Origin: Holothuria scabra
Lineage: Eukaryota; Echinodermata; Holothuroidea; Aspidochirotida; Holothuriidae
Assembly (NCBI GenBank): GCA_037179385.1
Contig: CM074184.1
Span: forward strand, 11,612,001-11,676,000
Reading direction: 5' to 3'
Length of the DNA stretch: 64,000 nucleotides
Made by a program: the position numbers and the translations under genes. The notes under the pieces were generated by a model. It was not told the origin of the DNA. It saw nothing but the letters and a program-made list of their open reading frames with translations, and made no database searches. Shown one piece after another: positions 1-13,800 of this stretch (position 1 is its first letter; each line of letters starts with the position of its first letter).

Positions 1-69
1 ATGTGTGTAAGACAGTTGTGGGGCTGGCATAAGTAAGTAGGTTTTTGTTTGGGGTGAGAGGATTTGGCC
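1..69. mobile_element. Right end of a TTTAA-targeting MITE, cut by the window edge
   Basis: The segment ends with TTTGGGGTGAGAGGATTTGG followed by CC and then TTTAA at 70-74. The same terminal motif followed by TTTAA closes the complete MITE at 34441-34723, so this is the right end of a related copy whose left part lies outside the window. Confidence 0.5.
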
Positions 70-1871
70 TTTAAGATTTGATGTAACATAATTTGATTCA
101 TAGGTAGCTTAAGTTGAAAACTTTTATTTTGCACATTCAATTGTCTTACATTTTAGGGTTTCTCAGCAGTGTGGACATGTATTGCCTTCAAGATGAATTA
201 AAACCATTTGAAAGTCCTTAGGATACTGTACCTGTTGAATACTGTACAGTAGTTCTGGACCCATGTTTTCTTTTGCAAATTTCAAGAATTTCACATCCTT
301 TGGTGACACCTTAACTGCCAAACATACCATGTTTTATGTAATCCCTGCATTTTCCAAATACCATGGAAGTACCTAGAAACCTGTGCGAACGCTGTACCAC
401 ACAAATATACCCCTTATAAGTGTACTGCTGGATTATGCCAGAATGGGGGAAGGGAAGGGGGTCAAGGGTCTGCATGACTTTTTAAATTAAAGTTGAGTGC
501 ATGTTTCCCAATTGATAGCAAATAGTCCTCCCCCCAAAAATAGTTTTTGCCTGAATGGATATTGGTACATACAGTCTGTCTGTCCTTGATATCCAGTCTT
601 TTGTGCAGTGCCTACACAATAAAAACTGCGAGCTGGGACGATTATGTAGCTGTACGTAAGTGTAGTATGAAGGGAAGGGGGGGGGGGTTCCTGAATTTTT
701 GTCCTTGTGGGAGATACAAACAAACTATCATTTCAGTAAAGCATTTTGGGTAATTTCCCCTATCCTCTGAAAAATTTGTCCACAGAAGCATTTTCCCCTT
801 TCCTCACCTTGTCTGATTATGAGGTCTAGAATTGTCAATACCTGGACTTGAGTAAGGATTGTTATCTGGTGTTCAAAACAACTTCCCAAGAATAACATAT
901 GGCGGTTCAATGTACTGCATTCCTCACATGTAGCCATTTTGACCTTGAACTCATTTTATGATGTCCAATAGTTCGGAAGGAAGCTGACATTGTTTAACAG
1001 GGAGTACCTGTGACAAGGTGAAGGTCAATATACTATTACAACTTTTTAGAATGGTTCTGCAGGAAATAAGTGAAGGGTTAAAATGAGTGTGAAATAGTTT
1101 ATACAGCATAAGTGTTTGATGTGCTCATTAAGTTCAGCATTCAAAGGTTTCTTTATATCACTCAAATTAAGTTGCACTTTGAGATATAATGCAAAATACA
1201 CAATTATGCTGTAAGAATAAAGAGGGCATGTTGCTCAATTTGATAACCAATATCTGATATAATAAATTGCATTTTGTCAGTAAGCTACTGTATGATTTTA
1301 TTAGTGTAATGCACTTGGTGACAGGCTTTTCCTTAGTGTTGATCAGTACTTTCCAATCAAAACAACTTATGGGAAAGGAATTTTTTTGGGGGGTAAATCA
1401 AGAGGTCAATTACAGTACTATAATGATTTCTTTATTCCTGGAGTGGTTACTTCCGATTTAAGGTGAACTAGCCTCATACCCATATTTAGCAAGTCAGATT
1501 GTTGCATATAAAGGATGTACTTGGAATCTTGCAGGTTGTTTTTTGTTGTGAGGGAATTTTGAGAGTACTTGTTACACTGTATACTGGTAAGCATGTGAAT
1601 TGTGTGTACAGTAAGTTAATTAAATGTAAACTGCATGCAGATGTGGTAGTATAGCTTTGAATTTTATGATCAAAAATTGATTAAACTTCACTTTCCAAAA
1701 TGAGAAGCTATACTGTAGCTTTATGAGTACTATGACAACGTACAGTATTAAATGTATGTACAGTGTTTTGTTCATTTTTTATATACTTCATCACAGTTTA
1801 CATATTTCATTCTGTTTCATCTATTTTTTTTGGGGGGCTTACAGAAGAATGCTGTTTTTTCTCTTTTTCAG
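70..1871. other. Gene-free stretch upstream of SLC25A10 coding exon 1
   Basis: AT-rich DNA with short G runs (677-687, 1387-1392). No convincing coding exon was seen; the short ORFs lack homology-like composition or splice context. It may be the 5' intron of SLC25A10, because the first coding exon has an acceptor site immediately upstream of the ATG, which implies a non-coding first exon further 5'. Confidence 0.5.
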
Positions 1872-4800
1872 AAAAACTGCAATGGTAGAATCAGAGAAAA
1901 GGTTACCAAGATGGTACTTCGGAGGTCTGGCATCAGCTGGAGCAGTTCTTTTTACTCACCCTTTGGACCTTGTCAAGGTAGGAAACTATATTTTTATTGA
2001 TGTGTATTTTCCCAGCACCCATGTCCAATACACACAAACTCATAGCAATCATGAGGAATATCTTGCCCTACAGGGTAATACATATTTCACCTGAGTACCC
2101 ACCAAAAGCAAGGTTTGGTGAGGAGATCAAATTTCTCCCTACTTCCTGCTTAACTCATTCAAGCAAGCTCCAAGAAACCACAAGCATGATAAGAGATAGC
2201 CAGTGGAAGATATTAACAAAGGCGGAGTAATATGGGCCAGATGTGCCATTGATTGCGAGGTGTAAAAGGCAAGCAGTAGGGCAACTTCTTATCTGGTTTC
2301 TGTTGGCCTTCGTTTAATGAAGCAAAAAGGTGTGGACAGAGGTTTAAGGAAGGGAAATTCAACATGATCCTTTGTAAAACTGCATGAACAAAGTGCACTA
2401 TTATTTTTTTTTTACATAATGTCATAAAAACTCAGTTTATCATAAATTATTTCTAACCAAATACGTCGTTAAAGCAAGTCTAACTACCACCATTCATACT
2501 ACCAAAGTCAGTTAGATTTTAGTATGTGACATACCCAAATATTGACTTAAGTGAAACAGTTGATAGAATTCTAATACACTGTAAGCTTTGTTATGCAATC
2601 TTAGTCTCCTTATATTGAAAGCAATGAACAGCTGAGACACAGTCTTCATCAAATTGGACTCATGAATGTGGTGAAAATGCATGATCTCAACCATTGTTCA
2701 CAGGTTTTGGAGATCAATGTGTGTTAAAAGAGACACATTAACACCTTCCATGAAGGTGAGGTATATCTTGCCATTTTAATATAAGCAGGGAAAGGTTATA
2801 ATAGTCTTCAGTGGAGGTAATTCTCACCCACACTCATTCGAACCTCCACATCCATCCCAACACCCATCACCCATCCCCCAAACCCACCCAGGCCACCCAG
2901 GAAGTAGGATTTCTGCAAGCAGTTCACCGAACAACTACAAATATTTTTTTTAGAGTGAAAAGCTTTAAAGAATGTATACCAATTGTATTATGTATACAAA
3001 ATTACAAATCACTGGAGAATGTATCGTTAGTAAATGTGCTGTTGTGTACAAACATAACTATTCTGAGAAATGAGAAATAAAAAGAAAATTGTGAGATTTA
3101 GCTGTTGCTTAGAAGTAATTTGGGATGACTGCTCTTGTGCTCTAAGTTAATCTGTAAGCCTGATGGCTACTTCAAGAAAGATAGTTCTTGTCTGCCTATG
3201 GAATTTGGGACCATTACTTCATTTGTAAGATTCCAGGTATGCTACAAATCACATCCTCAGAAAGTGAAGGAGTGTAGTAGATGTGCTCTTTTACTGTATT
3301 GATCTTTTTACTGAAGTTTCCTTTCTTTATCTAGGTGTGCAAAAAATCACATTTCACAGTGATTTTAGGTAAATAATGGTGTTCAATGGCACATACTGTA
3401 CATGCCTCAAAATTAGCAAGGTCTGTAAACCCATTTGTTTATTAATAGGCTGTTAAGCATGTAATGTATCTGTATTTGGGATGCATTGTGATTGAAATAA
3501 AGGCCCCCCCAAGTAAATTTTTCTATGTGTCTTGTAATTTCTATATGTTGCCCTCCTTTTCAGGTTCACCTACAAACACAGCAGAAAGTAGAGATGGGAA
3601 TGCTCTCTATGGGAGTTAAAGTAGTACGCACAGATGGTTTACTAGGTCTCTACAATGGGCTGAGTGCCTCTATTCTTAGACAGGTCAGTTAAAAATTGTA
3701 ATGTACATTGGTTACAGTAAAGTTCTATTAGTCTATTTTACTCCTCTTCTTCCTCCTATCACCCCATGTATATCATTTATAGACGAATCCGGACAGATTG
3801 TGATGGTCTGATTTTAGTCGGCTATTACTGGGGTCCATCACCTTTAAACTTTAAATTCCCTAACTTACCTGTTCCATGGATGGTTGTACACTGAAGTGTA
3901 TCTTGATTTTCTCAACTTCACTGAATATGAGGATTTGAAATTCACATAGACAATAAATGAAGAAGAGTAAAGGCTGATGGACCCCACTAATGGCTGCCTA
4001 CAGTCACTAAAAACAAGCGCTAATCAGATTCGTCTATGTTTACTTATGTATGTGTACTTATTCCTATACATATGCATGTCAATACCTGCTTATTTGATGC
4101 ATATATAATAGTCCTATCGAAATGAAGTCAATATTGAACATTTGTAAAGCAGTTATTTCTGTGCACTTTTCTAGAGCTCCAACAACCATGAGCTAATACA
4201 GAGTATGTACATTTTGTGATATGGAGAAGGATATTCCTGTAGAAAGTCACGTATGTGTTATGCTTTGTTCATAAGCAGGTTTGTAGCCATGCCAGAAGGC
4301 AACCACTGACATTTGCAGCTGGCATGATGAGCAAATTGCCAGCAGAAAAATATGTTGGTATTATATGTTAAGAAAATAACCTTTAACAAGGAGCAGCAAT
4401 TATAAAATATTGTACTGTAATGTCAGATATCACTCCATTAGAAGATTCTATGTTGTGAATTTTGATATCTAACACCCTAGGTAGTTGCTAGGTTTTTATA
4501 CCCCCCCCTTCCCCAGCATATGTTAATGAATGCCCCTTGTAGCTTTCTACAGAAATTGTGTAGACTTGCATGTAGTCCTTGTTTCCCAAGTCCTCTGACC
4601 TGTTACCCTCATATATACAAAACATATCATCCACAGTTATTCTCTGAACATCATTAATTGCTGCTGTTTTCTCCTTGGCATACAGCTGACGTATTCTCTT
4701 ACCAGATTTGCCATTTATGATTCATTAAAAGTCAGAATTCTTGCATCAAACAACAACCAGCCTCTACCATTTTACCAAAAGACTATGTTGGCAATGTTTG

Positions 4801-7800
4801 CAGGTAAATATATACTGTAGAATTAGAATAAAAACAATCAGTTTTGTTTCCTCTTACAGTTCCTCCCCTGTTTCTTCTATAAAAATCAGTTGCATCCAAA
4901 TTCCAAGATGGTACCCTACCTACATCTACCTACTTCTACAGCTTTCTTGAAATTACACTTGCTTCATAACAAGCAGAATTTAGTACTGTAAATGGTTACT
5001 GTAGTTATCCCTAAATTCCCCCCCCCCCCATTTGGTTTAAATTTTTGGTAAATTTGAGGTTTATCCTCCTCCAGTTAGGAAGTTAACATTACAGAGTTTA
5101 CAGAGTAGACTTTTCATCAGCATTCTTGTCCTTTTAGCTTCATTTACATTTTGTTAAATGCATTAAATGTATATTTTGAAGACAAAATTCATCCACTTCA
5201 AAATGTGCCAAAATATTTCCTCTTTTAAGAGGTAAAGATTGAATCTCAATAGCATGTAGAGTTTGGAAAAACCAATTTTCAAAGTAGCTATAAATGCTAT
5301 ATTTCTTCAGATCAGGTGGGTTATGGGAAATCTATGATGTCATGATTGATTTGACATTGCATTCAATTTGTTTATGATTTTGATCTCTCTACTGGGCATA
5401 ATACAGTATCACTGCTTGCTGTACCTATACATATGATGTAGCCAGTGAGCCACAACTGGAAAAAAGGAAGGGCCCTCTCTACTTGAACCAATAGGTTGGA
5501 AACTGGGCACTGAAACTCCATCTAACTAACTGCATATGATGTAGGAATATGCTACAATCCTCGACAAAAGTACATGGGACAAACCCCGCTCCCCGTATCA
5601 ATGTTGAAGTTTCAGGACGCCTTGGGCTGCGGCAACATTGAATGGGGGAGTGGGGGGATGGTGTTCCGTACATTGCTTGTTTTGCTTGTTCTGTCCCATC
5701 ATTTTTGTTGAGGATTGTCGGAAGCCTGTAGAAATGTATATGAAGAAGTTTTCGGTCATGGGCAACGTAATGACAGTTGGTGAATAAAGGTTGTGTACTT
5801 TGAAAGGAGTGATTAGAAGACAAATGTCACGGTGTTAGCATTATGAAGAACAATTGCTGCATGACAAGACAATAAAAGCGGCTTTTAAATATTTCACAGG
5901 GAAGAAATGTAACTTATCACGCATTACGGACCTCTGTCCATATTCGGTTTTTCTAATTAGGACCGGGAAGTGATCAAAATATGGTACCCATGGCTGGTTT
6001 AACGAAGTTTATTTTGTCATTAACCTATTCAGAAGACCCGTTGCGGCAAGGAACCGAAGGGAGGGGGAGGGGTCGCTTTCAAGCCAGAAATATTTCTCGG
6101 GGAGGGGGCAGATCAAAACAACCTTGAGGGGAGGGGAGAACAGATATTGCAGATAAAATACAGGACAAACGCGGCCTTTTAAATTTTTGAAACCGAACTG
6201 CTACAGAAAGCTATGAAAGTAGGCTTTATAACGCTTAATTTATTCGTTATCCCTATGTAGAACTTGTCACTGCTTCCCATTACTAAGAATATTTAATTAG
6301 CGCCACGGTTTACCGTTGACCTCACCACGATTAACCATTGACCTACACACTATTTCAATGACTGTGGAGGGTTAATCGTGCAAATTGAAGATCTCTCTAT
6401 TTATAGGGAACTTTCATTGAGCAAAAATGGTAAACCGTTTCATTTTCGAGAAATCTTGACGTTAATTGTGACGTTCACTACCCCTAATGCTTACATATAA
6501 TTTCGTCTTTAACCAGATTGTAGTTTGAATCATCATTTAATGCTTATTTATGCGAAAAAAGAGAGAATTTTGTGGTTAACCGTTGGGTATATCGTGAAAT
6601 ATGTTACCCCCATTACAGTACATGAAATTTTTAAAGTAAATTAAATCTCTCACCAGGCAGAGTACTATTTCCCCCTCCCCCTTTCTTGTATGAGCTACTT
6701 GAGGAAGACAAATCTTTATTCGAGTGCTCATCGCTAATCTAACACGCCAGTATAATGGTCGGACAAAATCAACTGTTACTACTTTCCTGTAGCTTGAAAA
6801 GTAAAAAGGCAACTATACTCGTTTCAGAGCATTTAAAACGAAAATTTGGAAATTCCTATACCTTTGTACAGGCTTCCGACAATCCTCGACAAAAGTACAT
6901 GGGAAAAACCCCGCTCCCCGTATCAATGTTGAAGTTTCAGGATGCCTTGGGCTGCGGCAACATTGAATGGGGGAGTGGGGGGATGGTGTTCCGTACATTG
7001 CTTGTTTTGCTTGTTTTGTCCCATCATTTTTGTCGAGGATTGTAGATCTACAGGAAGAGATATATTCAAACATTCCAGCAGTATCAAATTGAACAGGACA
7101 TTCAGTTTTAAAGAAAAACAAAAGGAATTGTAGGCAATGTGCTTACTTAACATGACATTATCTTACATTTTCCAGAAGTGCAAGTAGTTTTCAACAAAAA
7201 TAAGCCTAGAATGGAAGAGAAAGTTTGAGGTCTAGTGAAAAAAAAAGAATACAACACACCTACTTCTTTGTTAAAGTCTGATTCACAACACACAATTTCA
7301 TATCCAAAATACAGTTTTGGGGTTTACTCTGACAGTATTGTTATTCCCATGAAGTTCCTTTCACAGAAAAGTTGAGTAGCTTTTCCACTCCTGGCTATTT
7401 CAAGTTCTAATTCTGAATAAAGTTTACTGAACTATCCAAGCCTTATCACTTAAAATACAGCAATTGTAAAAAAGTCTTTTCTTCTATATTAAGGAAAGAT
7501 GCCTGTAAAACCACTCTAATTTGCTAAATGTCTGGCAGTGTAAGCTTTTTCAGCTTTTCTTGCAATGTGTTTAAATTATTTTGAACTTGTTTAATGAGAT
7601 GAACTTTGGTGGGACACTGAAAAATACCAAGACTTTTATTTATTTTTTTTTCAATTTAAACATACCGCCATGTTGTATTTTTGCTTCATCAGGTGCCATT
7701 GGAGGTTTTGTGGGTACCCCAGCAGATTTGGTCAATGTAAGAATGCAAAATGATATTAAAGTACCAGTAGAACAACGGAGAAAGTAAGTTTAGGTGACTT

Positions 7801-10800
7801 TTGTTTGGTCTTCTTAACTTTGAACGTTTAAAGGTGTTCCATGTTTTCTTTGATTTGACTTCTTACTAGCTCTTTTATCTCATATCAGGCTGTAAAGTCA
7901 TGGAACAAAATTCATAAAGAACATAAGAAAACATAAAATGCTTGTGCACATGTATAAACTTTTAAATTGAACTTTACAAAAATTATTCAAACCAGTGTTC
8001 ACCTTATAAACACTGAGTGTCATATTTTGGATGATTTAAAGAGTTGTATCTTGAAAATGGAAAAGGTGTTAATGAAATTCTTCTGAGAGTGTTTGATCAG
8101 GGATTTTGGGTGTCCTTTCAGGCCAGTCAGGAAGACTTGAAAAGGTCCTTTTTCTTCCAGCCTTTTTGGTTTCGATGATAAGAGAAACCTATGCAATCAT
8201 GATGGCGTGTGTATGTATGTGTGTATGTGTGTGTGTATGTATGTGTGTGTGTGTATGTGTGTGTTTGTGACACTTTGCTTGTTAGCACGATATCTCAAGG
8301 TAGAAATGTCTGACAATTTTCAAACTTGATACATGGATGCCCCATATTGAGAGGAAGAACCCTATTGTTTTTGGCGGAGGTCAAAGGTCATCTGGGGTCA
8401 GCAGGGGTCAATTTCTCAAAACTTTGTTAGCACTATATCTCAAGATAGGAAACTTGTATAGATTTCATATTTGGTATGTGGATGCGTTATGGTCAGAAGA
8501 TGGTCCCTATTGTTTTTGACGGAGGTCAAAGGTCATCTGGGGTCACCGGGGGTCAAAGTCTGAAAATCTCGTTAGCACAATATCTCAAGATAGGAAACTT
8601 GGATAGATTTCATATTTGGTATGTGGATGCGTTATGGTCAGAAGATGGTCCCTATTGTTTTTGGTGGAGGTCAAAGGTCATCTGGGGTCACCAGGGGTCA
8701 AAGTGTGAAAATCTCATTAGCACAATATTTCAAGATAGGGAACATGGATAGATTTCATATTTGGTATGTGGGTGTGTTATTGGCGGAAGATGGTACCTAT
8801 TGTTGTCGGTGGAGGTCAAAGGTCATCTGGGGTCACCAGGGGTCAAAGTCTGAAAATCTTGTCAACACAATATCTCAAGGGAGGAAACTTGGATAGATTT
8901 CATATTTGGTTTGGTGATGCATTATAGTCAGAGGATGGTCCTAATTGGTTTTGGTGAAGGTCAATGGTCATCTGGGGTCGCCAGGGGTCAAAGTGTGAAA
9001 ATCTCATTAGCACAATATTTCAAGATAGGGAACATGGATAGATTTCATATTTGGTATGTGGGTGTGTAATGGTCGGAAGATGGTACCTATTGTTGTCGGT
9101 GGAGGTCAAAGGTCATCTGGGGTCACCGGGGGTCAAAGTCTGAAAATCTTGTCAACACAATATCTCAAGGGAGGAAACTTGGATAGATTTCATATTTGGT
9201 TTGGTGATGCATTATAGTCAGAGGATGGTCCTAATTGTTTTTGGTGGAGGTCAAAGGTCATCTGGGGTCACCAGGGGTCAAAGTGTGAAAATCTCATTAG
9301 CACGATATTTCAAGATAGGGAACATGGATAGATTTCATATTTGGTATGTGGGTGTGTTATGGTCGGAAGATGGTACCTATTGTTGTCGGTGGAGTTCAAA
9401 GGTTATCTGGGGTCACCGGGGGTCAAAGTCTGAAAATCTTGTCAACACAATATCTCATGGGAGGAAAATTGGATAGATTTCATATTTGGTTTGGTGATGC
9501 ATTATAGTCAGAGGATGGTCCTAATTGGTTTTGGTGAAGGTCAATGGTCATCTGGGGTCACCAGGGGTCAAAGTGTGAAAATCTCAGTAGCACAATATTT
9601 CAAGATAGGGAACATGGATAGATTTCATATTTGGTATGTGGGTGTGTTATGGTCGGAAGATGGTACCTATTGTTGTCGGTGGAGGTCAAAGGTCATCTGG
9701 GGTCACCGGGGGTCAAAGTCTGAAAATCTTGTCAACACAATATCTCATGGGAGGAAACTTGGATAGATTTCATATTTGGTTTGGTGATGCATTATAGTCA
9801 GAGGATGGACCTTATTGGTTTTGGTGAAGGTCAATGGTCATCTGGGGTCACCAGGGGTCAAAGTGTGAAAATCTCATTAGCACAATATTTCAAGATAGGG
9901 AACATGGATAGATTTCATATTTGGTATGTGGGTGTGTTATTGTCAGAAGATGGTTCATATTGTTTTTGGTGGCAGTCAAAGGTCATCTGGGGTCACTGGG
10001 GGTCAAAGTCTGAAAATCTTGTCAACACAATATCTCAAGGGAGGAAACTTGGATAGTTTTCATATTTGGTTTGGTGATGCATTATAGTCAGAGGATGGTC
10101 CTAATTGGTTTTGGTGAAGGTCAATGGTCATCTGGGGTCACCGGGGGTCAAAGTGTGAAAATCTTGTTAGCACGATATTTCAAGATAGGGAACTTGGATA
10201 GATTTCATATTTGATATGTGGATGTGTTATTGTCAGAAGATGGTTCATATTGTTTTTGGTGGCAAGTCAAAGGTCATCTGGGGTCACTGGGGGTCAAAGT
10301 CTGAAAATCTTGTCAACACAATATCTCAAGGGAGGAAACTTGAATAGATTTCATATTTGGTTTGTGGATGCATTATAGTCAGAGGATGGTCCCTATTGGT
10401 TTTGGTAAAGGGCAAAGGTCATCTGGGGTCACCAGGGGACAACAATATCACAAGGTAGGGAACTTGGATAGATTTCAAGTTTGGAATGTGAATGGGTTAA
10501 AGTTAGGAGATGGTCCCTACAGAGATGCCAAGTATCTTGATTTAGGTGGAATAATTACCATTTTCACCCTCGATTCCGCAATTACGAATATCCTCCAAAA
10601 ATTGCTCTTTTCACATGTTAAGGATCTTTGTTGAAATCTCAAAGTGTCTAGCTCCCTAAACTGAAAAGTTTAGGCCAAAATTGTATGGTTTGAATGAGCA
10701 AGTGGGCTAGTACTTTCTGCCTAGGCTTAACGTAGGCCTAAGTTAGGCCTAGCCGATGCTACATCTTTCACAAAGCAGAATCGAGTACTGAAGAGGATCA

Positions 10801-13800
10801 GCAAAAATCCACTTGGCCAAGAACATCAAAAATATTTAAAAGGCATTGGTGAAAAACCCTTATACAACAATGTGCAGTGCTTTTGTGAGCTTTAGGTGTA
10901 AAGTTTTTCCCTGCGATGTAATTTTCTTCATCATGTCTAATGTCTTGGCACTTTTGCCATTGCCTAATGTATAGCATATATGTACATTTTGAACCTATTC
11001 TACACATGTATGTTTCTGTGTAATATCCTTAGGCTAGCCTAGTGGGAAATTTAGCTTTCCTACCAATATTTTATTTGTTCTAGAACATGATATAAAGCAT
11101 GCAGCAGCATATTTTGGTAGCAGGGTGGTATCTGCAGTGGGGGAAAACTTACGAAATTCTCCTATATATATTAGTGTTACGAAGTGTCATTGCAAAATAA
11201 TGTCTCCACTCTGCAGTATTTATGGGGTTGGTTCAAACCTCTGCACTGAAATCTAACCCTCATCAAAGTCTTAAAAGTATTATTAAACCTTTCAGCTGAA
11301 AAGGATGGGGAGAGGGTCCTTAGTTTACAGTGTTGTGAACTCTCAAGACTTTTTGCAGGTAATTATACAAAACCATCATTATGTCATTTCTTAATTGTAC
11401 CATGGTTTTTTAGGGTTGCCCTAGCATGAGGGGGGTCCACTTTTAAAGAAGTTTTGCATGATTCCTATTTTTCATTTCTTGAAGTCAGCTTGAAGCCTTT
11501 TGAAATTGCAATGTGTAGAGGTTAAAGGTTTTGTAGGGTCACTGGTGGTCAAAATGTGAATGACAACCTTGTTCAATAGGTGTTAACACATCTTGAAGTG
11601 GGAGACTTAAATAGATTTCACGTGTGGTTTGTGAATGCTTATGGTAAGAAGATAATCCCTATTTTTGGTGGGGGGACAAAGGTCATGTGGGAAAACAAAT
11701 TTACTTTTTGAACATGTTAGTATAACATTTGAATGAGAAGATAATGGTACATGATGGGATTATTTGAAACGGAATGTTTGTGTATCATTGAAACCTCAAT
11801 GCAGTTTTGCATTCTGGTTTTTTTTTTTTTTTTTTTTTTTTGTGGGGGGGGGGGGGGGGGGACTTAAAATTGGCTGAAAGATAGTCAGACTTCATCATTA
11901 ATGCTCCAACACTAGGCCTACACAATGTTTATTAAAAGAACAGTGTAACAGGGGAGTTTGTTTGAAATGTGAAGTCTTATAGTCTGTGACAGGATTTTAA
12001 TATATATTTAATTTCATGTTTTGTGTGATGCAGAATGTATGGCTTGTATAACATGCTACTTGCAGTGACTGTGTCACCAATATTTAGTCTATATCAATCT
12101 GTTTTTTTTTTCAGTTACAAGCATGGCTTCGATGGAATGTACAGAGTTTTTAGAGAAGGTAGGTATCATCTTACTTGGAGAATTTATAAAAATCTGATAT
12201 ACATTGCAAATGTTTCATTACTTAGAGCCAGGTTGTGAAATATTTCATCAAAGACACTTTACTGATGAAGTGTTACATTCAGCTGTGAGATTTTGCTTGG
12301 AAAAATATCTCTAGGCTTTGCCTCTTCATTTGTCCTCACCCTCTAGCTGGTGAGTGAATATCATATGGATAGGTGTAAGTTTGATAGCATGTAATGACAC
12401 ATCAACACAAAAGTATTACATATTGTCAGTTAGTTAAGAAGGTAAATTTCAGATAAAGTTCGACTTCAAGTTTGGTTTTAAATATGGTGCAAATAGGTGA
12501 AAAGTCTCAAATTTAGTTGAACTCTTGTGACAAGTGGAGTGGGGTGGGGGGGGGGGTCAGCATGGGCATGTTTTGTAACCCCCAGCCCATGGTCTTGGAT
12601 TGGTACCAGAGACTTGTAACCTGTGATGAAATAGAGTATTTAACAACTTACTATGTTTAATTATTTTGGTTCCAATTTTCAAAGGGCTCATTGAGTTGAT
12701 ATCAATAACTTCATGATGGTGTTAAACGGTCACTACCACATGAAAATGCTTGAATTTAGCATAGTGAGTCAAGTTTCTTATCTAATAGTTACAGAAAAAG
12801 TTAAAATTTTGAATTTTGTGGCGTCCTGACTTGTAATGGTTTTATGCATGCTCTGAAAAAGTGTCCCGTCACAAATTTTCAAAAACCAAATTGAACAGTG
12901 AAGTACTCACTCATGAAACAGTCATTTGTAAGTGGGATATGGGGATTGTCTAAGTTTTGCAATTTGTCATTGGTATGTTTTGAAAAATTAAAAGGTTTGG
13001 AAAAATTTGTTGAGTTTCATGAAACAACTCAGTGAGCTGCTTTACATACTACTCGCTTCCCTTACGAGTACTTTGATATTTTCATGAATGAAGTGCTTTC
13101 AAAATTGCAGACTAGTTGTACATCACATGTGTTTGCCAGGATACGATATAAACTTAGTATGCTTTAGTGCCTAAAATATTTGAACAGGCACATTGAGTTT
13201 GATCTATAGTGAAACAAGGGTTTTAGAGGGTACACATGACAAGCTTAATATTAGCATAACTAGTCAAGTTTTACATTCAACAGTAATGCAAAAAGTGTAA
13301 ATTTTTAATTTGTTTGTGTCCTTGCTTGCAATGGTTTTGTGCATAAATCAAAAAGTGTCTGTTCACAAATTTTTAAAATCCAAACTGAATCAACAACTCA
13401 CATGTGAAACATTTATTTGCATGTACGATATAATCATTGCCTAACTTTGAAGTTTGTGTCATTAGCATATGAAAAAGACTTGAAAATTTGATGGCACTTC
13501 ATAAATCAACTCAATGTTTCCTTTTAATGAAGATGTCAGCAAATGTCCAATCACATGGAGCTACAAACTTCAATGTTCTTTTATTTGTGCATAAAATTGA
13601 CAAGTTTGAACCATTTCTAAACAGAGGGTGTAGTTCGCATGTGGTCAGGGTCATCCATGGCTGTTGGAAGAGCGGTTTTCATGACTTTTGGGCAAGTGGC
13701 ATTATACGACCAGTACAAACAAATGTTGATTCAATCAGGATATTTTGGTGACACAATTACAACTCACTTCACTTCCAGTTTCCTTGCCGTGAGTAATACT

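Noticed and set aside
1723..2094. 123-aa ORF covering SLC25A10 exon 1
   Set aside because: It is in the frame of exon 1 but runs through the acceptor and donor. Only 1882-1977 is coding.
5440..7100. ORFs reading MYGTPSPHSPIQCCRSPR on the - strand at two places
   Set aside because: The identical peptides come from the two copies of the 165-bp non-coding repeat.
8337..10056. Series of ~91-aa ORFs starting MVMHYSQ or MWMRYGQ
   Set aside because: They recur every 145 or 290 bp because of the satellite period, shift frame between monomers, and have no splice or start context.
8283..10531. CRISPR-like regular spacing
   Set aside because: The repeats are 145-bp head-to-tail monomers without unique spacers, in a eukaryotic intron.
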